Origin: an uncultured Bacilli bacterium
GTDB taxonomy: Bacteria > Bacillota_I > Bacilli_A > ML615J-28 > CAG-313
Reading direction: 5' to 3'
Length of the DNA: 53,233 bases
Assembly: GCA_944326155.1 (NCBI GenBank)
Contig: CALVCV010000009.1
Location: 1-53,233, forward strand
Shown here: positions 18,798 to 27,165 of the stretch, piece by piece
Layout: each line of letters starts with the position of its first letter
Position numbering within the stretch: the first letter of the stretch is position 1
The notes under the pieces: generated by a model
What the model was told of the DNA's origin: nothing
The model's input: the letters and a program-made list of their open reading frames with translations, nothing else
The model's database searches: none
Made by a program: the position numbers and the translations under genes

Positions 18798-19487
18798 TTA
18801 TTCTTCATCAGGTAATTTTCCTGCAATAAAAATAACTGTTAATATCATAAATACATAAACTTGAATTAGTCCTAAAAATACATCAAATATCGCATGTAAT
18901 ATTGGAGTAATAAATGGTGTAATAATATATCCAGCAGGAACTATCCAAAGCCATATTTGTCCTAAAACATAATATATTAATGTCATTACTACTGTTCCAC
19001 TAAAAATATTGCCAAAAAGACGTAAACCCATTGAAATTGGGGTTACAAGTTCACTAAAAATATTAATTGGTAACATAATAGGAATGGGATCTAAAAATCC
19101 TTTTAAATATGCCTTAATACCATTATACTTAATAGATGATATATGCATAATAACTCCCGTTACAATTCCTAAAGCAATTGGAACACAAATATTTGCCGTG
19201 GGAGGTGTTAAGCCTAATAACCCACTTAAATTAGCAACAAGTAAAAACATACCTTCAAATAATACATAAGGAGCAAACTTTTTCCATCTCGAACCAAGTG
19301 CTTCTTTACATATATTATTGGTAAAAGTAACTAACATTTCAGCAAGAAGTAAGATACCTTTTGGTGGTTTGTTGGAATCATGTTTATTTAATTTTATACC
19401 AACAATTATAATAAATGTTAAAATAATAATTGTAGTTGCGATAATAGCAAAGTTTGAACTTTTATAAATACTTAAAATTTCATCCAA
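18798..19487 (-). CDS. atpB: ATP synthase F0 a subunit
   Basis: Stator ion-channel subunit, 229 aa, polytopic. The essential arginine is in PISMGLRLFGNIFSG (about residue 157), followed by the conserved C-terminal helix region FDVFLGLIQVYVFMILT. First of the structural F0F1 genes, 2 nt after the atpI-like gene. Confidence 0.95.
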   Translation of the reverse strand: MDEILSIYKSSNFAIIATTIIILTFIIIVGIKLNKHDSNKPPKGILLLAEMLVTFTNNICKEALGSRWKKFAPYVLFEGMFLLVANLSGLLGLTPPTANICVPIALGIVTGVIMHISSIKYNGIKAYLKGFLDPIPIMLPINIFSELVTPISMGLRLFGNIFSGTVVMTLIYYVLGQIWLWIVPAGYIITPFITPILHAIFDVFLGLIQVYVFMILTVIFIAGKLPDEE

Positions 19488-19489
19488 TC

Positions 19490-19882
19490 CTATTTCCCTC
19501 CTTTACTTGATTGCTTACCAAAAAGAATAATAATTATAATTTTAATAATTATTATGCCTAAAAAACATAAAAAAATGTTAAAAATTGGTATTAATACATT
19601 AACTAATAAAACAATAAAATATACCAATAGGCTTGATATATTATTTAAGATAAATACTTTTTTAGGATTATGATAAACAAAATTAGTCACATTTGTAACG
19701 ATATATACTAATTTAACATAATTCAAAACACTAGCCAAATAACCGATTAAAATACTCAAAGCCCAGCTAAATTGCCAACAATTAAAGCATAAGGCAAGAC
19801 ATAATGAGAAAATGATTAAAAAAAGCATTACAATAAAAGATATTTTTAATATTTTAAAATCATCATTGCTTAGATACTTCAT
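19490..19882 (-). CDS. atpI: AtpI-like membrane protein
   Basis: A 130-residue protein with four predicted transmembrane helices and a basic C terminus, placed directly before atpB. Size, topology and position fit subunit I of F-type synthase operons, an assembly factor for the c ring in some bacteria. The sequence itself is too hydrophobic and divergent for strong motif evidence. It overlaps the upstream atpZ-like gene by 20 nt. Confidence 0.7.
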   Translation of the reverse strand: MKYLSNDDFKILKISFIVMLFLIIFSLCLALCFNCWQFSWALSILIGYLASVLNYVKLVYIVTNVTNFVYHNPKKVFILNNISSLLVYFIVLLVNVLIPIFNIFLCFLGIIIIKIIIIILFGKQSSKGGK

Positions 19883-20177
19883 CTTTATTTTCTAGACTTT
19901 CACTAATTGCTTTTTCTCGTTCGTCTTTTTCAGTATTCTTTTTTTCGAGTTTTTTAACTCCTCTAATAATACTTACAAAAAAGTTAATTATACCTATAAT
20001 TGCAAATAAAATAATAGAAAAAGCCATGTAATTAATACTTTCATTAGTAGCATATTTATCGAATAAATATCCGGCTAAAACACCTATTAAAATAATCGTC
20101 AAAAGTTGCCAAATATTTGTCATTACTAGGTTATATACTTTTAAATCTTTGAACAAATTATCTTTCTTTTTTTTCAT
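19863..20177 (-). CDS. atpZ: AtpZ/AtpI family protein
   Basis: A 104-residue protein with two transmembrane helices (about 20-38 and 50-70) and a charged Lys/Glu C-terminal tail. The segment ILIGVLAGYLFDKYATNES has the small-residue helix plus Asp typical of AtpZ, which associates with the synthase and has been linked to Mg2+/Ca2+ transport. It overlaps the end of rpiB by 20 nt and the start of atpI by 20 nt, so all three are translationally coupled. Confidence 0.75.
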   Translation of the reverse strand: MKKKKDNLFKDLKVYNLVMTNIWQLLTIILIGVLAGYLFDKYATNESINYMAFSIILFAIIGIINFFVSIIRGVKKLEKKNTEKDEREKAISESLENKDEVSKQ

Positions 20178-20613
20178 TTTTTTCTATATTCATCACTTTC
20201 TGAACGCGAGTTGCATGCCTATCGCCTAGAAAACTAGTACTTAAAAAAGTGTCAACGAGCAGTTTTGCTTGTTCAAAATCAACATCTTTTGCACCTAAAC
20301 ATATAACATTGGCATCATTATGTTCTCTTGTTAATTTAGCATTTTCAACATTGTCTATTAGAGCTGCACGAATACCTTTTACTTTATTAGCCGCCATACT
20401 CATTCCAATACCTGTATAGCAAATTAAAATACCATAATCACTATTATCTCTTGTTACGGTTTGACAAACTTGCACTGCATAATCAGGATAATCTACAGAT
20501 TCTTTATTAAAAGTCCCCATATCATGGACTTCAATTTTTTTATGTTGTAAATATTTTACTAAATTGCTTTTTAATTCATAACCAGCATGATCAGAACCTA
20601 TTGCGACTCTCAT
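20158..20613 (-). CDS. rpiB: ribose-5-phosphate isomerase B
   Basis: Pentose-phosphate isomerase interconverting ribose 5-phosphate and ribulose 5-phosphate, 151 aa. RVAIGSDHAGYELK, the catalytic cysteine in ILICYTGIGMSMAANKVKGIRAAL (usual form ICGTGIG, here Tyr replaces Gly) and LTREHNDANVICLGAK are present. It heads the atp transcript, as rpiB lies near the atp locus in Bacillus. GGGGATGAT precedes the ATG. Confidence 0.95.
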   Translation of the reverse strand: MRVAIGSDHAGYELKSNLVKYLQHKKIEVHDMGTFNKESVDYPDYAVQVCQTVTRDNSDYGILICYTGIGMSMAANKVKGIRAALIDNVENAKLTREHNDANVICLGAKDVDFEQAKLLVDTFLSTSFLGDRHATRVQKVMNIEKNEKKER

Positions 20614-20637
20614 ATAATCATCCCCTTCATGTTATGT

Positions 20638-20666
20638 ATTATACCATATTTTGCACCTTTTAACAA
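20638..20666 (-). promoter_or_regulatory. sigma-A promoter of the rpiB-atp operon
   Basis: TTGTTA (20661-20666), 17-nt spacer, TATAAT (20638-20643) with an upstream TGG (extended -10). No other promoter of similar quality was noticed inside the operon. Confidence 0.7.
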
Positions 20667-20677
20667 GTTGAAAGATT

Positions 20678-20711
20678 AAAAAAATATTTAGATTTTCATC
20701 TAAATATTTTT
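20678..20711 (-). terminator. terminator of the ywlB-like gene
   Basis: A perfect 14-bp stem (20680-20693 with 20698-20711), TTTC loop on the plus strand, and T run on the minus strand. It insulates the rpiB-atp operon from the upstream prfA-spoIIR block. Confidence 0.8.
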
Positions 20712-21147
20712 ATTCTATATCGAATTTTAAAATTTGAGCATCTTCTAATTCGGTCCCCTTAATATTTTGTCCATTTATCAAAAAATTATCTTGATCAATT
20801 TGATAAAAAGCCAAACTTTGAAATAAGGAAATCACTTCTTCTGTCTTACCAATCGAAACAAAGCTTTCTATTTCATCAGCCTTAGCTTTATTTATAAGGG
20901 CTAAAAACATATCATTAATTAAAGTAGGAGATAAATTTTTTTGAAAAATGAAATATCTAATTAAACCATACTCACAAAATTTTTCGTATGTAATATACCC
21001 CTTTACAAGATTTTCATCTAGAATAGCCACACCATTTGTTAAAATTTCTTCGTCAATTTCGGTTACAGAGTTTATATTTAACAAAAACTGAATAATATCT
21101 TTTTTTAAATCTTCATTTATATTAATTACTTGCAAAATCATCACCAT
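20710..21147 (-). CDS. YwlB-like small protein (possible GNAT fold)
   Basis: A 145-residue protein not recognised with certainty. Its place between spoIIR and rpiB corresponds to YwlB in Bacillus, an acetyltransferase-like protein, and the spacing of strands (NGVAILDENLVKGYITYE, FVSIGKTEEVISLFQSLAFYQ) is compatible with a divergent GNAT fold, but no acetyl-CoA loop is obvious. The start is uncertain: ATG GTG ATG follow one another at a TATAAT-like site, and no clear Shine-Dalgarno precedes the first ATG. Confidence 0.5.
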   Translation of the reverse strand: MVMILQVININEDLKKDIIQFLLNINSVTEIDEEILTNGVAILDENLVKGYITYEKFCEYGLIRYFIFQKNLSPTLINDMFLALINKAKADEIESFVSIGKTEEVISLFQSLAFYQIDQDNFLINGQNIKGTELEDAQILKFDIE

Positions 21148-21169
21148 TATATTATAGAAAAAAATGGTG

Positions 21170-21649
21170 TTAAATATGCTTTTTCTTTTTTAATAAATCC
21201 CAAAAAAAACTATGATATTCTACTTCATGATTATCTTCAAAAGATATATTGAAAAAATCAGGATAAAGAAGTGTCCAAAAGTTATTTCCTTTACCCATTC
21301 CAATTGTAATTAAAATCGTATCATATATACCTGCTTGGACAATTTTACCTTGATAGGCTTTGGCTTCATAGTTGGATGCCGTTTTTTTAACTGTTATTTG
21401 GTCTTTTGGAAATTTTTGATTTAAAATTATTTCTAAATCTGCTAAATCAAAATCGATAGGATTATGATTGACTAAATAATTTTTAACCACCTTTTTTACC
21501 GCTAATTTTGTTTCTTGATCAGCTTCACTATTTGAATTGGCAACTATTCGTAAACGTAATTCTTTTTCTTTTGGGTTACAACAAGTTAACAAACATAAAT
21601 ATATGATAATTACCAATAATTGAAGAATTCTTTTTTTCATTTTTTTCAT
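21170..21649 (-). CDS. spoIIR: stage II sporulation protein R
   Basis: SpoIIR is the prespore signalling protein, secreted across the septum, that triggers SpoIIGA processing of pro-sigma-E. The family hallmarks are present: LRLRIVANSNSEADQETKLAVKK (about 31-53), then GIYDTILITIGMGKGNNFW with LLYPDFF (usual form NWWCVLYPPLC), and EVEYHSFFWDL at the end. An N-terminal hydrophobic signal segment (about 7-24) ends in Cys-Cys. Length 159 aa is short for the family. The order prmC-spoIIR-ywlB-tsaC of Bacillus is kept with small changes. GGTGAT precedes the ATG. Confidence 0.88.
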   Translation of the reverse strand: MKKMKKRILQLLVIIIYLCLLTCCNPKEKELRLRIVANSNSEADQETKLAVKKVVKNYLVNHNPIDFDLADLEIILNQKFPKDQITVKKTASNYEAKAYQGKIVQAGIYDTILITIGMGKGNNFWTLLYPDFFNISFEDNHEVEYHSFFWDLLKKKKHI

Positions 21650-21656
21650 TATATCA

Positions 21657-21692
21657 CCAATATTATTATTGGTAAATTTTGGCTAGTTATAC
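21657..21692 (-). promoter_or_regulatory. weak prespore-type promoter and dyad upstream of spoIIR
   Basis: GTATA (21688-21692), 17-nt spacer, AATAATA (21664-21670), one mismatch to the sigma-G -10 and a poor match to sigma-F. A 6-bp dyad CCAATA-N4-TATTGG (21657-21672) overlaps the -10. Chance is plausible. Confidence 0.3.
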
Positions 21693-22274
21693 CTATTTAT
21701 TATAAATTTTTATTTCTCCATTTCTAATAATTTTTATTTCATTAGAAGTTGCATCAATTATAGTTGAAGAAACTTTAGAAGAACTCACATTTTTACAAAA
21801 TAAATAGTCGATGGTATCACCAAAACAATCCGCAATTTCTTGGTAGGTATTAATAGGCTTATCACCACTAATATTTACGCTAGTTGTAGCAAGTGGACCT
21901 GTTTTTTCTAAAATACTTAAAGCAATTGAACTATTAGGTATTCTAAAAGCAATCGTATCTATATCATTATTTAAAATCAAGTGAATAGATTTTTTCTTTT
22001 GAAAGATAATCGTTAGCGCTCCTGGCCAATATTTTTTCATAATATCAATTACTTTATCAGTTGGTCTTTCAATATATGGTAGAATATCTTCTACTTTGGA
22101 AGCGAGTATGACAAGTGGTTTATGTAAATCACGTTTTTTTAATTGGTATATCTTAGAAATTCCTGCGCTATCATCAATTTTGGCACCAATACCAAAAACC
22201 GTATCAGTTGGAAAAGCTATTACTTTTCCTGTTAATTTTTCTTTAGATATTTGATCAATACTTTCTATAAACAT
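21693..22274 (-). CDS. tsaC: threonylcarbamoyl-AMP synthase (Sua5/YrdC/YwlC)
   Basis: Makes threonylcarbamoyl-AMP from threonine, bicarbonate and ATP for tRNA t6A37. YrdC domain throughout: GKVIAFPTDTVFGIGAK, YQLKKRDLHKPLVIL, WPGALTIIF, IAFRIPNS, LATTSVNISGDKP. At 193 aa it lacks the C-terminal Sua5 domain. It starts one nt after the prmC stop with no Shine-Dalgarno of its own, so its translation is likely coupled to prmC. Confidence 0.93.
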   Translation of the reverse strand: MFIESIDQISKEKLTGKVIAFPTDTVFGIGAKIDDSAGISKIYQLKKRDLHKPLVILASKVEDILPYIERPTDKVIDIMKKYWPGALTIIFQKKKSIHLILNNDIDTIAFRIPNSSIALSILEKTGPLATTSVNISGDKPINTYQEIADCFGDTIDYLFCKNVSSSKVSSTIIDATSNEIKIIRNGEIKIYNK

Positions 22275-22275
22275 T

Positions 22276-23124
22276 TTATTGATTAATTATTATCGTAAAA
22301 CGATCCTTTCTATTTAAATCTTTAATTACTTCAACATTAGCTTTTGGAAAATATTTCCTAGCAAGATGTTCCATTTCTTTTTTTTTCGAGTAGCTATGTT
22401 CAAATAAAATAATATTTTTGCTTTTTAGTACTTTACTTGCATTTGATAAAATGACATCGTAAAAATGCATGCCATCCAATCCGCCAAAAAGAGCAATATT
22501 AGGTTCATTATTTTTAACAATATCTTCAACATACTCATTATCGGGAATATATGGAGGATTTGAAACTAAAATATCAAATTTAAGACCTCTTTCAATTAAA
22601 GGATCCAGCATATTCCCCTCTAAAAATTCAATATGTACACCATTTAAAGCCGCATTTTCTTTGGCCACATCCAAGGCTTCACTTGAAATATCTGTTGCGA
22701 CCACCTCAAACTTTGGTTCTTCTTTAGCAAGTGCTATAGCAATAGCTCCACTACCAGTTCCTACATCAACAATTTTGACTACTTGACTGCCAAATACATC
22801 ATCATATGTTTGCATAACGTAACTCACTAATTCTTCCGTTTCGGGACGTGGAATTAATACTTTGTCACTAACTTTCATCTTATAACCATAAAAGTATGTA
22901 TAACCAATGATATGCTGAACAGGTAAATGTTCATTTAAATATAAATTAATAGCTTTATCAAAAACGGCTTTTTGTTCTTCAGGTATTTGATCATTTAATT
23001 TTGAAAAGAAAGTTGCGCCATCCATTTGTGATAATTCTAACACCAATAGTTTAATCGCTTCTTTTTCTAAATTTTGTTCTAAGGCTTTTTTCCCCATGAT
23101 ATTTAAATATTGATGGTAAGTCAT
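22276..23124 (-). CDS. prmC: peptide chain release factor N5-glutamine methyltransferase
   Basis: Methylates the Gln of the GGQ motif in release factors. SAM-binding IVDVGTGSGAIAIALA (about 121-136) and catalytic NPPY (about 189), with the N-terminal helical domain and PVQHIIGYTYFYG, are present; 282 aa is normal. The start is fixed by AGAAGGAG 5 nt before the ATG at 23124. The first 74 nt overlap the 3' end of the upstream alanine racemase gene. Its substrate gene prfA is in the same block. Confidence 0.95.
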   Translation of the reverse strand: MTYHQYLNIMGKKALEQNLEKEAIKLLVLELSQMDGATFFSKLNDQIPEEQKAVFDKAINLYLNEHLPVQHIIGYTYFYGYKMKVSDKVLIPRPETEELVSYVMQTYDDVFGSQVVKIVDVGTGSGAIAIALAKEEPKFEVVATDISSEALDVAKENAALNGVHIEFLEGNMLDPLIERGLKFDILVSNPPYIPDNEYVEDIVKNNEPNIALFGGLDGMHFYDVILSNASKVLKSKNIILFEHSYSKKKEMEHLARKYFPKANVEVIKDLNRKDRFTIIINQ

Positions 23125-24145
23125 AATTACTCCTTCTTATATAATTCTTTGGCATTTTATCAAGTGATGTCAAAATATGATACCAATTCAAATTATAATT
23201 ATAATCATTAGTAGTTACTATTATACCATTAGTAGGAAAAATCGACAACCAACTTAAATAATTAATTTTATCACTCGCTATAAAATGAGTATGATGCATA
23301 CAGTTTTTGCCAACAATCGGATATTTTTGACCATTTGCATAAATATTTTTAATCCCATCTAAATCAAAATCAGCATATCCAAATGGCAAAACACCAATTA
23401 TATTCGAACCAACTTTTTGTTGTGCATAACTGATTCGATCTTTTGCTTGTACTCTAAAAATATGACAAGGCAAAACATTTAAACTTACAGTTCGATGCAA
23501 TTTTAAATAAGGTTGATGATATCCATATAGTGCCATACCTACTCTAACATAATTACCAATTATTTCTTTATGTAAACTTTTTGTTGCATTGGCATGAATA
23601 ATGGAAAAAGAACATAGTTTTAAATATTTTTTAAAATCTTTTACTTGTCTTTCATAATATTTCGACTCAAAGACATCTGAGGAAAAATGAGTGTAAATTC
23701 CTTCTATCTTTATATTTTCATGTTTCTCTAGAATATTTATAATTTTTTTTGCCTCATCAATACTTCTTATGCCAATTCGGTTCATGCCTGTATCTATTTG
23801 CAAATGAACTTTAATTTTTTGAGTTATGGTTTTTAATTTTATTGCATCAATAATTGAATTAATCGAAAATGCAACATTTTGAGGTATTATTTGTATATGG
23901 GAAAAATCAACACTTTCTAGTATTAATACCCTATTTTTCTTTAGCATATCTTGACACTCTAAATATTCACAATATTTTTCAAAAACAAAAAAATTAACTG
24001 ATGCTTTTTTTAAAATTGGAATCATCTTTTTAACATTTAAACCATATGCATCATTTTTTACAACTGCCATAATTTGGCGATTTGTATATTGTATAATTTT
24101 TTCGACATTTTTTTCCACTAATTCTTCATAAATAAAAAGTGGCAT
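23051..24145 (-). CDS. alr: alanine racemase, extended C terminus overlapping prmC
   Basis: PLP enzyme making D-alanine for peptidoglycan. The PLP lysine is in AVVKNDAYG, with HLQIDTGMNRIG, IYTHFSSD, the catalytic tyrosine region DRISYAQQKVG, VLPFGYAD, and NCMHHTHF (usual form CMD). The family normally ends at RVPRxY, here KMPKNYI; about 28 further residues are read through the prmC ribosome binding site and first codons, which suggests loss of an ancestral stop. I start at the ATG at 24145 (GGTGATGAG upstream) instead of the GTG at 24157. A 9-bp hairpin encloses this start. Position between prfA and prmC is unusual. Confidence 0.85.
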   Translation of the reverse strand: MPLFIYEELVEKNVEKIIQYTNRQIMAVVKNDAYGLNVKKMIPILKKASVNFFVFEKYCEYLECQDMLKKNRVLILESVDFSHIQIIPQNVAFSINSIIDAIKLKTITQKIKVHLQIDTGMNRIGIRSIDEAKKIINILEKHENIKIEGIYTHFSSDVFESKYYERQVKDFKKYLKLCSFSIIHANATKSLHKEIIGNYVRVGMALYGYHQPYLKLHRTVSLNVLPCHIFRVQAKDRISYAQQKVGSNIIGVLPFGYADFDLDGIKNIYANGQKYPIVGKNCMHHTHFIASDKINYLSWLSIFPTNGIIVTTNDYNYNLNWYHILTSLDKMPKNYIRRSNYDLPSIFKYHGEKSLRTKFRKRSD

Positions 24146-24163
24146 TCTCATCACCACTTTTTT
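24135..24163 (-). promoter_or_regulatory. hairpin enclosing the alr ribosome binding site
   Basis: On the minus strand AAAAAGTGG pairs with CCACTTTTT (9 bp); the loop holds GGTGATGAG and the start ATG. It could modulate initiation, or the downstream T run could act as a weak attenuator. Structure seen, role inferred. Confidence 0.35.
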
Positions 24164-24183
24164 ATATTCTTTATATTTAATTT

Positions 24184-25254
24184 TTATGCATTATTATCAA
24201 CACTTAATTGTTGTTTTTGATAATAGCTAATTAATGCTTCAAATAACCCATCCAATCGTCCTTCCATAATACGATCTAATTGTTGAACTGTGTAACCAAT
24301 TCTGTGATCTGTTACGCGATTTTGTGGATAATTGTAAGTTCTAATTTTTTCGCTACGATCACCATGACCAATTTTAGCTTGACGCTCTGCTCCTTCTTCT
24401 TTTTCTTTTTCTTGAAGCATATGATCATAAAGTCTTGCTCTTAAAACCTTTAAAGCACTCGCTTTATTTTCATGTTGGCTCTTACCATCTTGGCAAGATA
24501 CAACAATTCCTGTAGGAATATGTGTAACACGAATTGCGGATTTCGTGGTATTAACGCATTGTCCTCCTGGTCCTGATGCACAAAATGTATCAATTCTAAC
24601 ATCATTCATATCTAAATCAACTTCAATTTCTTCAGCTTCTGGCATGACAAGAACTGTTGCGGTAGAAGTATGTATTCTACCTGCTGATTCGGTTGATGGA
24701 ACTCTTTGTACACGATGGGAACCTGATTCATACTTCATAAAAGAATATACCGATTCACCACTAATCATAAAACTGATTTGGCTAAATCCTCCAGCTTCAC
24801 ATGGTAAAGAGTCGACAACTTCAACTTTCCATCCTTTTGATTCTGCATATTTGATATACATTCTATATAAATCTCCAGCAAAAATATTGCCTTCATCTCC
24901 TCCCGCAGCACCCCTAATTTCAACTATAACATTTTTTTCATCATTAGGATCTTTAGGAAGTAATAAAATTTTAATTTCTTCTTCTAATTGTGGAAGTTTT
25001 TCATGGGCTATCTCTAATTCGGATTCAGCCATCTGTCTAATTTCTAATTCAGGATCATTTACCATTTCTTTTAAATCTTCAATTTCTTTTTGAAGTTTCA
25101 TTAATTCGTCATATTTACTGACAATTTTTTCTAGTGATCTTTGTTCTTTAGAAAGAGCAGTCATTTTTTTGATATCCGATACGATATTTAAGTCAGTAAG
25201 TTGTTCGCCAATTTGATTGTATCTTTGACGAATTACTTCTAAACGATCTATCAT
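24184..25254 (-). CDS. prfA: peptide chain release factor 1
   Basis: Class I release factor for UAA and UAG, 356 aa. The GGQ motif is in SGPGGQCVNTTKSAIRVTHI (about 228-247); RVPSTESAGRIHTSTATV lies in the stop-recognition domain; the N-terminal coiled coil is present. RF1 rather than RF2 by length and TESAGR context. Followed by alr and prmC, the latter methylating this protein's GGQ glutamine. Confidence 0.97.
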   Translation of the reverse strand: MIDRLEVIRQRYNQIGEQLTDLNIVSDIKKMTALSKEQRSLEKIVSKYDELMKLQKEIEDLKEMVNDPELEIRQMAESELEIAHEKLPQLEEEIKILLLPKDPNDEKNVIVEIRGAAGGDEGNIFAGDLYRMYIKYAESKGWKVEVVDSLPCEAGGFSQISFMISGESVYSFMKYESGSHRVQRVPSTESAGRIHTSTATVLVMPEAEEIEVDLDMNDVRIDTFCASGPGGQCVNTTKSAIRVTHIPTGIVVSCQDGKSQHENKASALKVLRARLYDHMLQEKEKEEGAERQAKIGHGDRSEKIRTYNYPQNRVTDHRIGYTVQQLDRIMEGRLDGLFEALISYYQKQQLSVDNNA

Positions 25255-25274
25255 TTTATTATCTCCTTGTATTA

Positions 25275-26708
25275 CTAATTTAATTGTTTGGTTTTAGCTA
25301 AACGTGCTTTTTTCTTCGTTACGGAAATTGGCTTTTTAACTTTTTGTTCGCTAAAACGTGAATATGCGCCATAGAAATGATAATCAATATAGTCAAGAGG
25401 TCCTTGACGATTTTTAGCAATGGATAAGATTAACTCTTGATATGCTTTTTTATCTTTTAGTTCAGTAGTTTTATCCAAAGATTCTTCTTCATTAGTATCA
25501 CTGCTTTCAATGTCACTTCTACGATATAAAAACATTACTAAGTCGGCATCTTGTTCAATACTACCTGATTCACGAAGATCGGCCAAAACTGGTCTTTTAT
25601 CTTCACGAGTCTCAATAACACGAGATAATTGCGACAATGCTAAAATTGGAACATCTAATTCTCTTGCTAAAATTTTTAATTGTCTGGAGATTTTAGATAC
25701 TTCTTCTTGACGATTTCCTCTATTATTCGCTAGTGTAATTAATTGCAAATAATCAATAATAACAAAATCTAGCTGGTTTGACTGTTTAAGTTGACGACAT
25801 TTTGATCTAATATCAGCAATATTAGTTGAACTATTTTCATCAAAATGCAAGTTTAATTTGCTTAAATCTTGTTTAGCAATTGATAATAGCAAAAGTTCAT
25901 CACTTTCAAGATGGCCACTTCTAATATTTGAAAGCTCTATATTGGCTTGATAACTAAATATCCTCATCATAATTTGTTCAATACTCATTTCCAAAGAAAA
26001 TATAGCAACATGTTTATCCTTATTCATATTGGCAACGTTTAAAGCAAGATTAATTGCAAATGATGATTTTCCAACAGAAGTTCTAGCTGCTAAAATAATG
26101 AAATCGCCTTTTTGAAAGCCAAGTGTTGTTTTATTAAGAAGTGGATATCCTGTATTTAAACCTGTTAAATCAGATTTATTGCCAACATATCCTTCAATTT
26201 GTTCATATACTTGTTTTGCCGCTTCCGCAATCGTCATAAAATCAGAAGTTCTTCTTTTTTTAATGACTGTTAAAATTGTATCTTCAGCCTTATCTAGGAT
26301 ATCATTGAAATCATATTTTGAAGTTAAAATATCATTGGATAACTCTTGCATATTAGCTAAAATTTTTCTTTCAACGGCCTTTTCTTCAACAATATTAATA
26401 TATAAATCTACTGAGGAAGTAGATGGTACCCTATCTAAAAGTTCAATTAGATATGTTTTATAGTGTTCAATATCAGCTACTTTATCACGAACAAGTTGTT
26501 CAGTTAAAGAAATAGTTTCCACTTTAACTGAATCATTAAATAATGTCATCATTGCTTTAAAAATTATTGCATTTTCTGGATTATGAAAATCTTCTGCTGT
26601 TATTTTTCCTACTAATTGATTAATGATGTTATTATCGAGTAGGATGCTTCCTAAAACATACATTTCTGCATCATTATTATAGGGTACAGATTTCGTGCGA
26701 TTTTCCAT
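25275..26708 (-). CDS. dnaB: replicative DNA helicase DnaB (Bacillus DnaC)
   Basis: Hexameric replication-fork helicase, 477 aa. N-terminal collar domain (AEMYVLGSILLDNNII) and RecA-like C-terminal domain with Walker A ARTSVGKSS (about 210; usual ARPSMGKT), Walker B FVIIDYLQLI, and LRESGSIEQDADLVMFLYR. A basic C-terminal tail ends the protein. The gene follows gdpP-rplI by 10 nt, the conserved gdpP-rplI-dnaC order of Bacilli. Confidence 0.97.
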   Translation of the reverse strand: MENRTKSVPYNNDAEMYVLGSILLDNNIINQLVGKITAEDFHNPENAIIFKAMMTLFNDSVKVETISLTEQLVRDKVADIEHYKTYLIELLDRVPSTSSVDLYINIVEEKAVERKILANMQELSNDILTSKYDFNDILDKAEDTILTVIKKRRTSDFMTIAEAAKQVYEQIEGYVGNKSDLTGLNTGYPLLNKTTLGFQKGDFIILAARTSVGKSSFAINLALNVANMNKDKHVAIFSLEMSIEQIMMRIFSYQANIELSNIRSGHLESDELLLLSIAKQDLSKLNLHFDENSSTNIADIRSKCRQLKQSNQLDFVIIDYLQLITLANNRGNRQEEVSKISRQLKILARELDVPILALSQLSRVIETREDKRPVLADLRESGSIEQDADLVMFLYRRSDIESSDTNEEESLDKTTELKDKKAYQELILSIAKNRQGPLDYIDYHFYGAYSRFSEQKVKKPISVTKKKARLAKTKQLN

Positions 26709-26718
26709 GAGATTCTCC

Positions 26719-27165
26719 TTAACGTTCTTCTACAACAAACAATTTAATCTTTGCGACAATATCTTTGTGTAATTGAATAGGAATATCGTAAGATCCTAAA
26801 ACTGAAATAGGATTTTCTAATTCTAATTTACGCTTATCAAGTTTAATATTTAATTGTAAAGAAATTGCATCAATAATTTGTTTACTGCTAACTGAGCCAA
26901 ATAACTTACCATCTTTACCTACCTTTACAGGAATTTTGACAATCGTATTTTCAATTTTGATTTTTAGTTCATTCATTTCTTGAACCAATTCAGCCTCACG
27001 TATGGCGGCTTGGTGTTTTTCATTTTCAATTGCTTTTAAATTTTCTGGTGATGCAACAATAGCGTTATCATTGCGAATTAGATTATTACCATACCCGGCT
27101 GCCACTTCAATGATATCGCCTTTTTTTCCTTTACCTTTTAAATCCTTGATTAAAATGACTTTCAT
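26719..27165 (-). CDS. rplI: ribosomal protein L9 (internal start within gdpP-rplI)
   Basis: A 148-residue L9, the normal full length, beginning at an ATG at 27165 with GAGGAGG (27171-27177) 5 nt upstream. The N-terminal rRNA-binding lobe ([28 protein letters not shown]), connecting helix and C-terminal lobe ([12 protein letters not shown]) are complete. The ribosome needs soluble L9, so internal initiation is probably the main source, with the GdpP-linked copy a by-product or a membrane-attached form. Confidence 0.85.
   Translation of the reverse strand: MKVILIKDLKGKGKKGDIIEVAAGYGNNLIRNDNAIVASPENLKAIENEKHQAAIREAELVQEMNELKIKIENTIVKIPVKVGKDGKLFGSVSSKQIIDAISLQLNIKLDKRKLELENPISVLGSYDIPIQLHKDIVAKIKLFVVEER

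Noticed and set aside
23051-24157. Alanine racemase as a pseudogene
   Set aside because: The frame is intact with PLP lysine, catalytic tyrosine region and near-normal length; only the tail is unusual.
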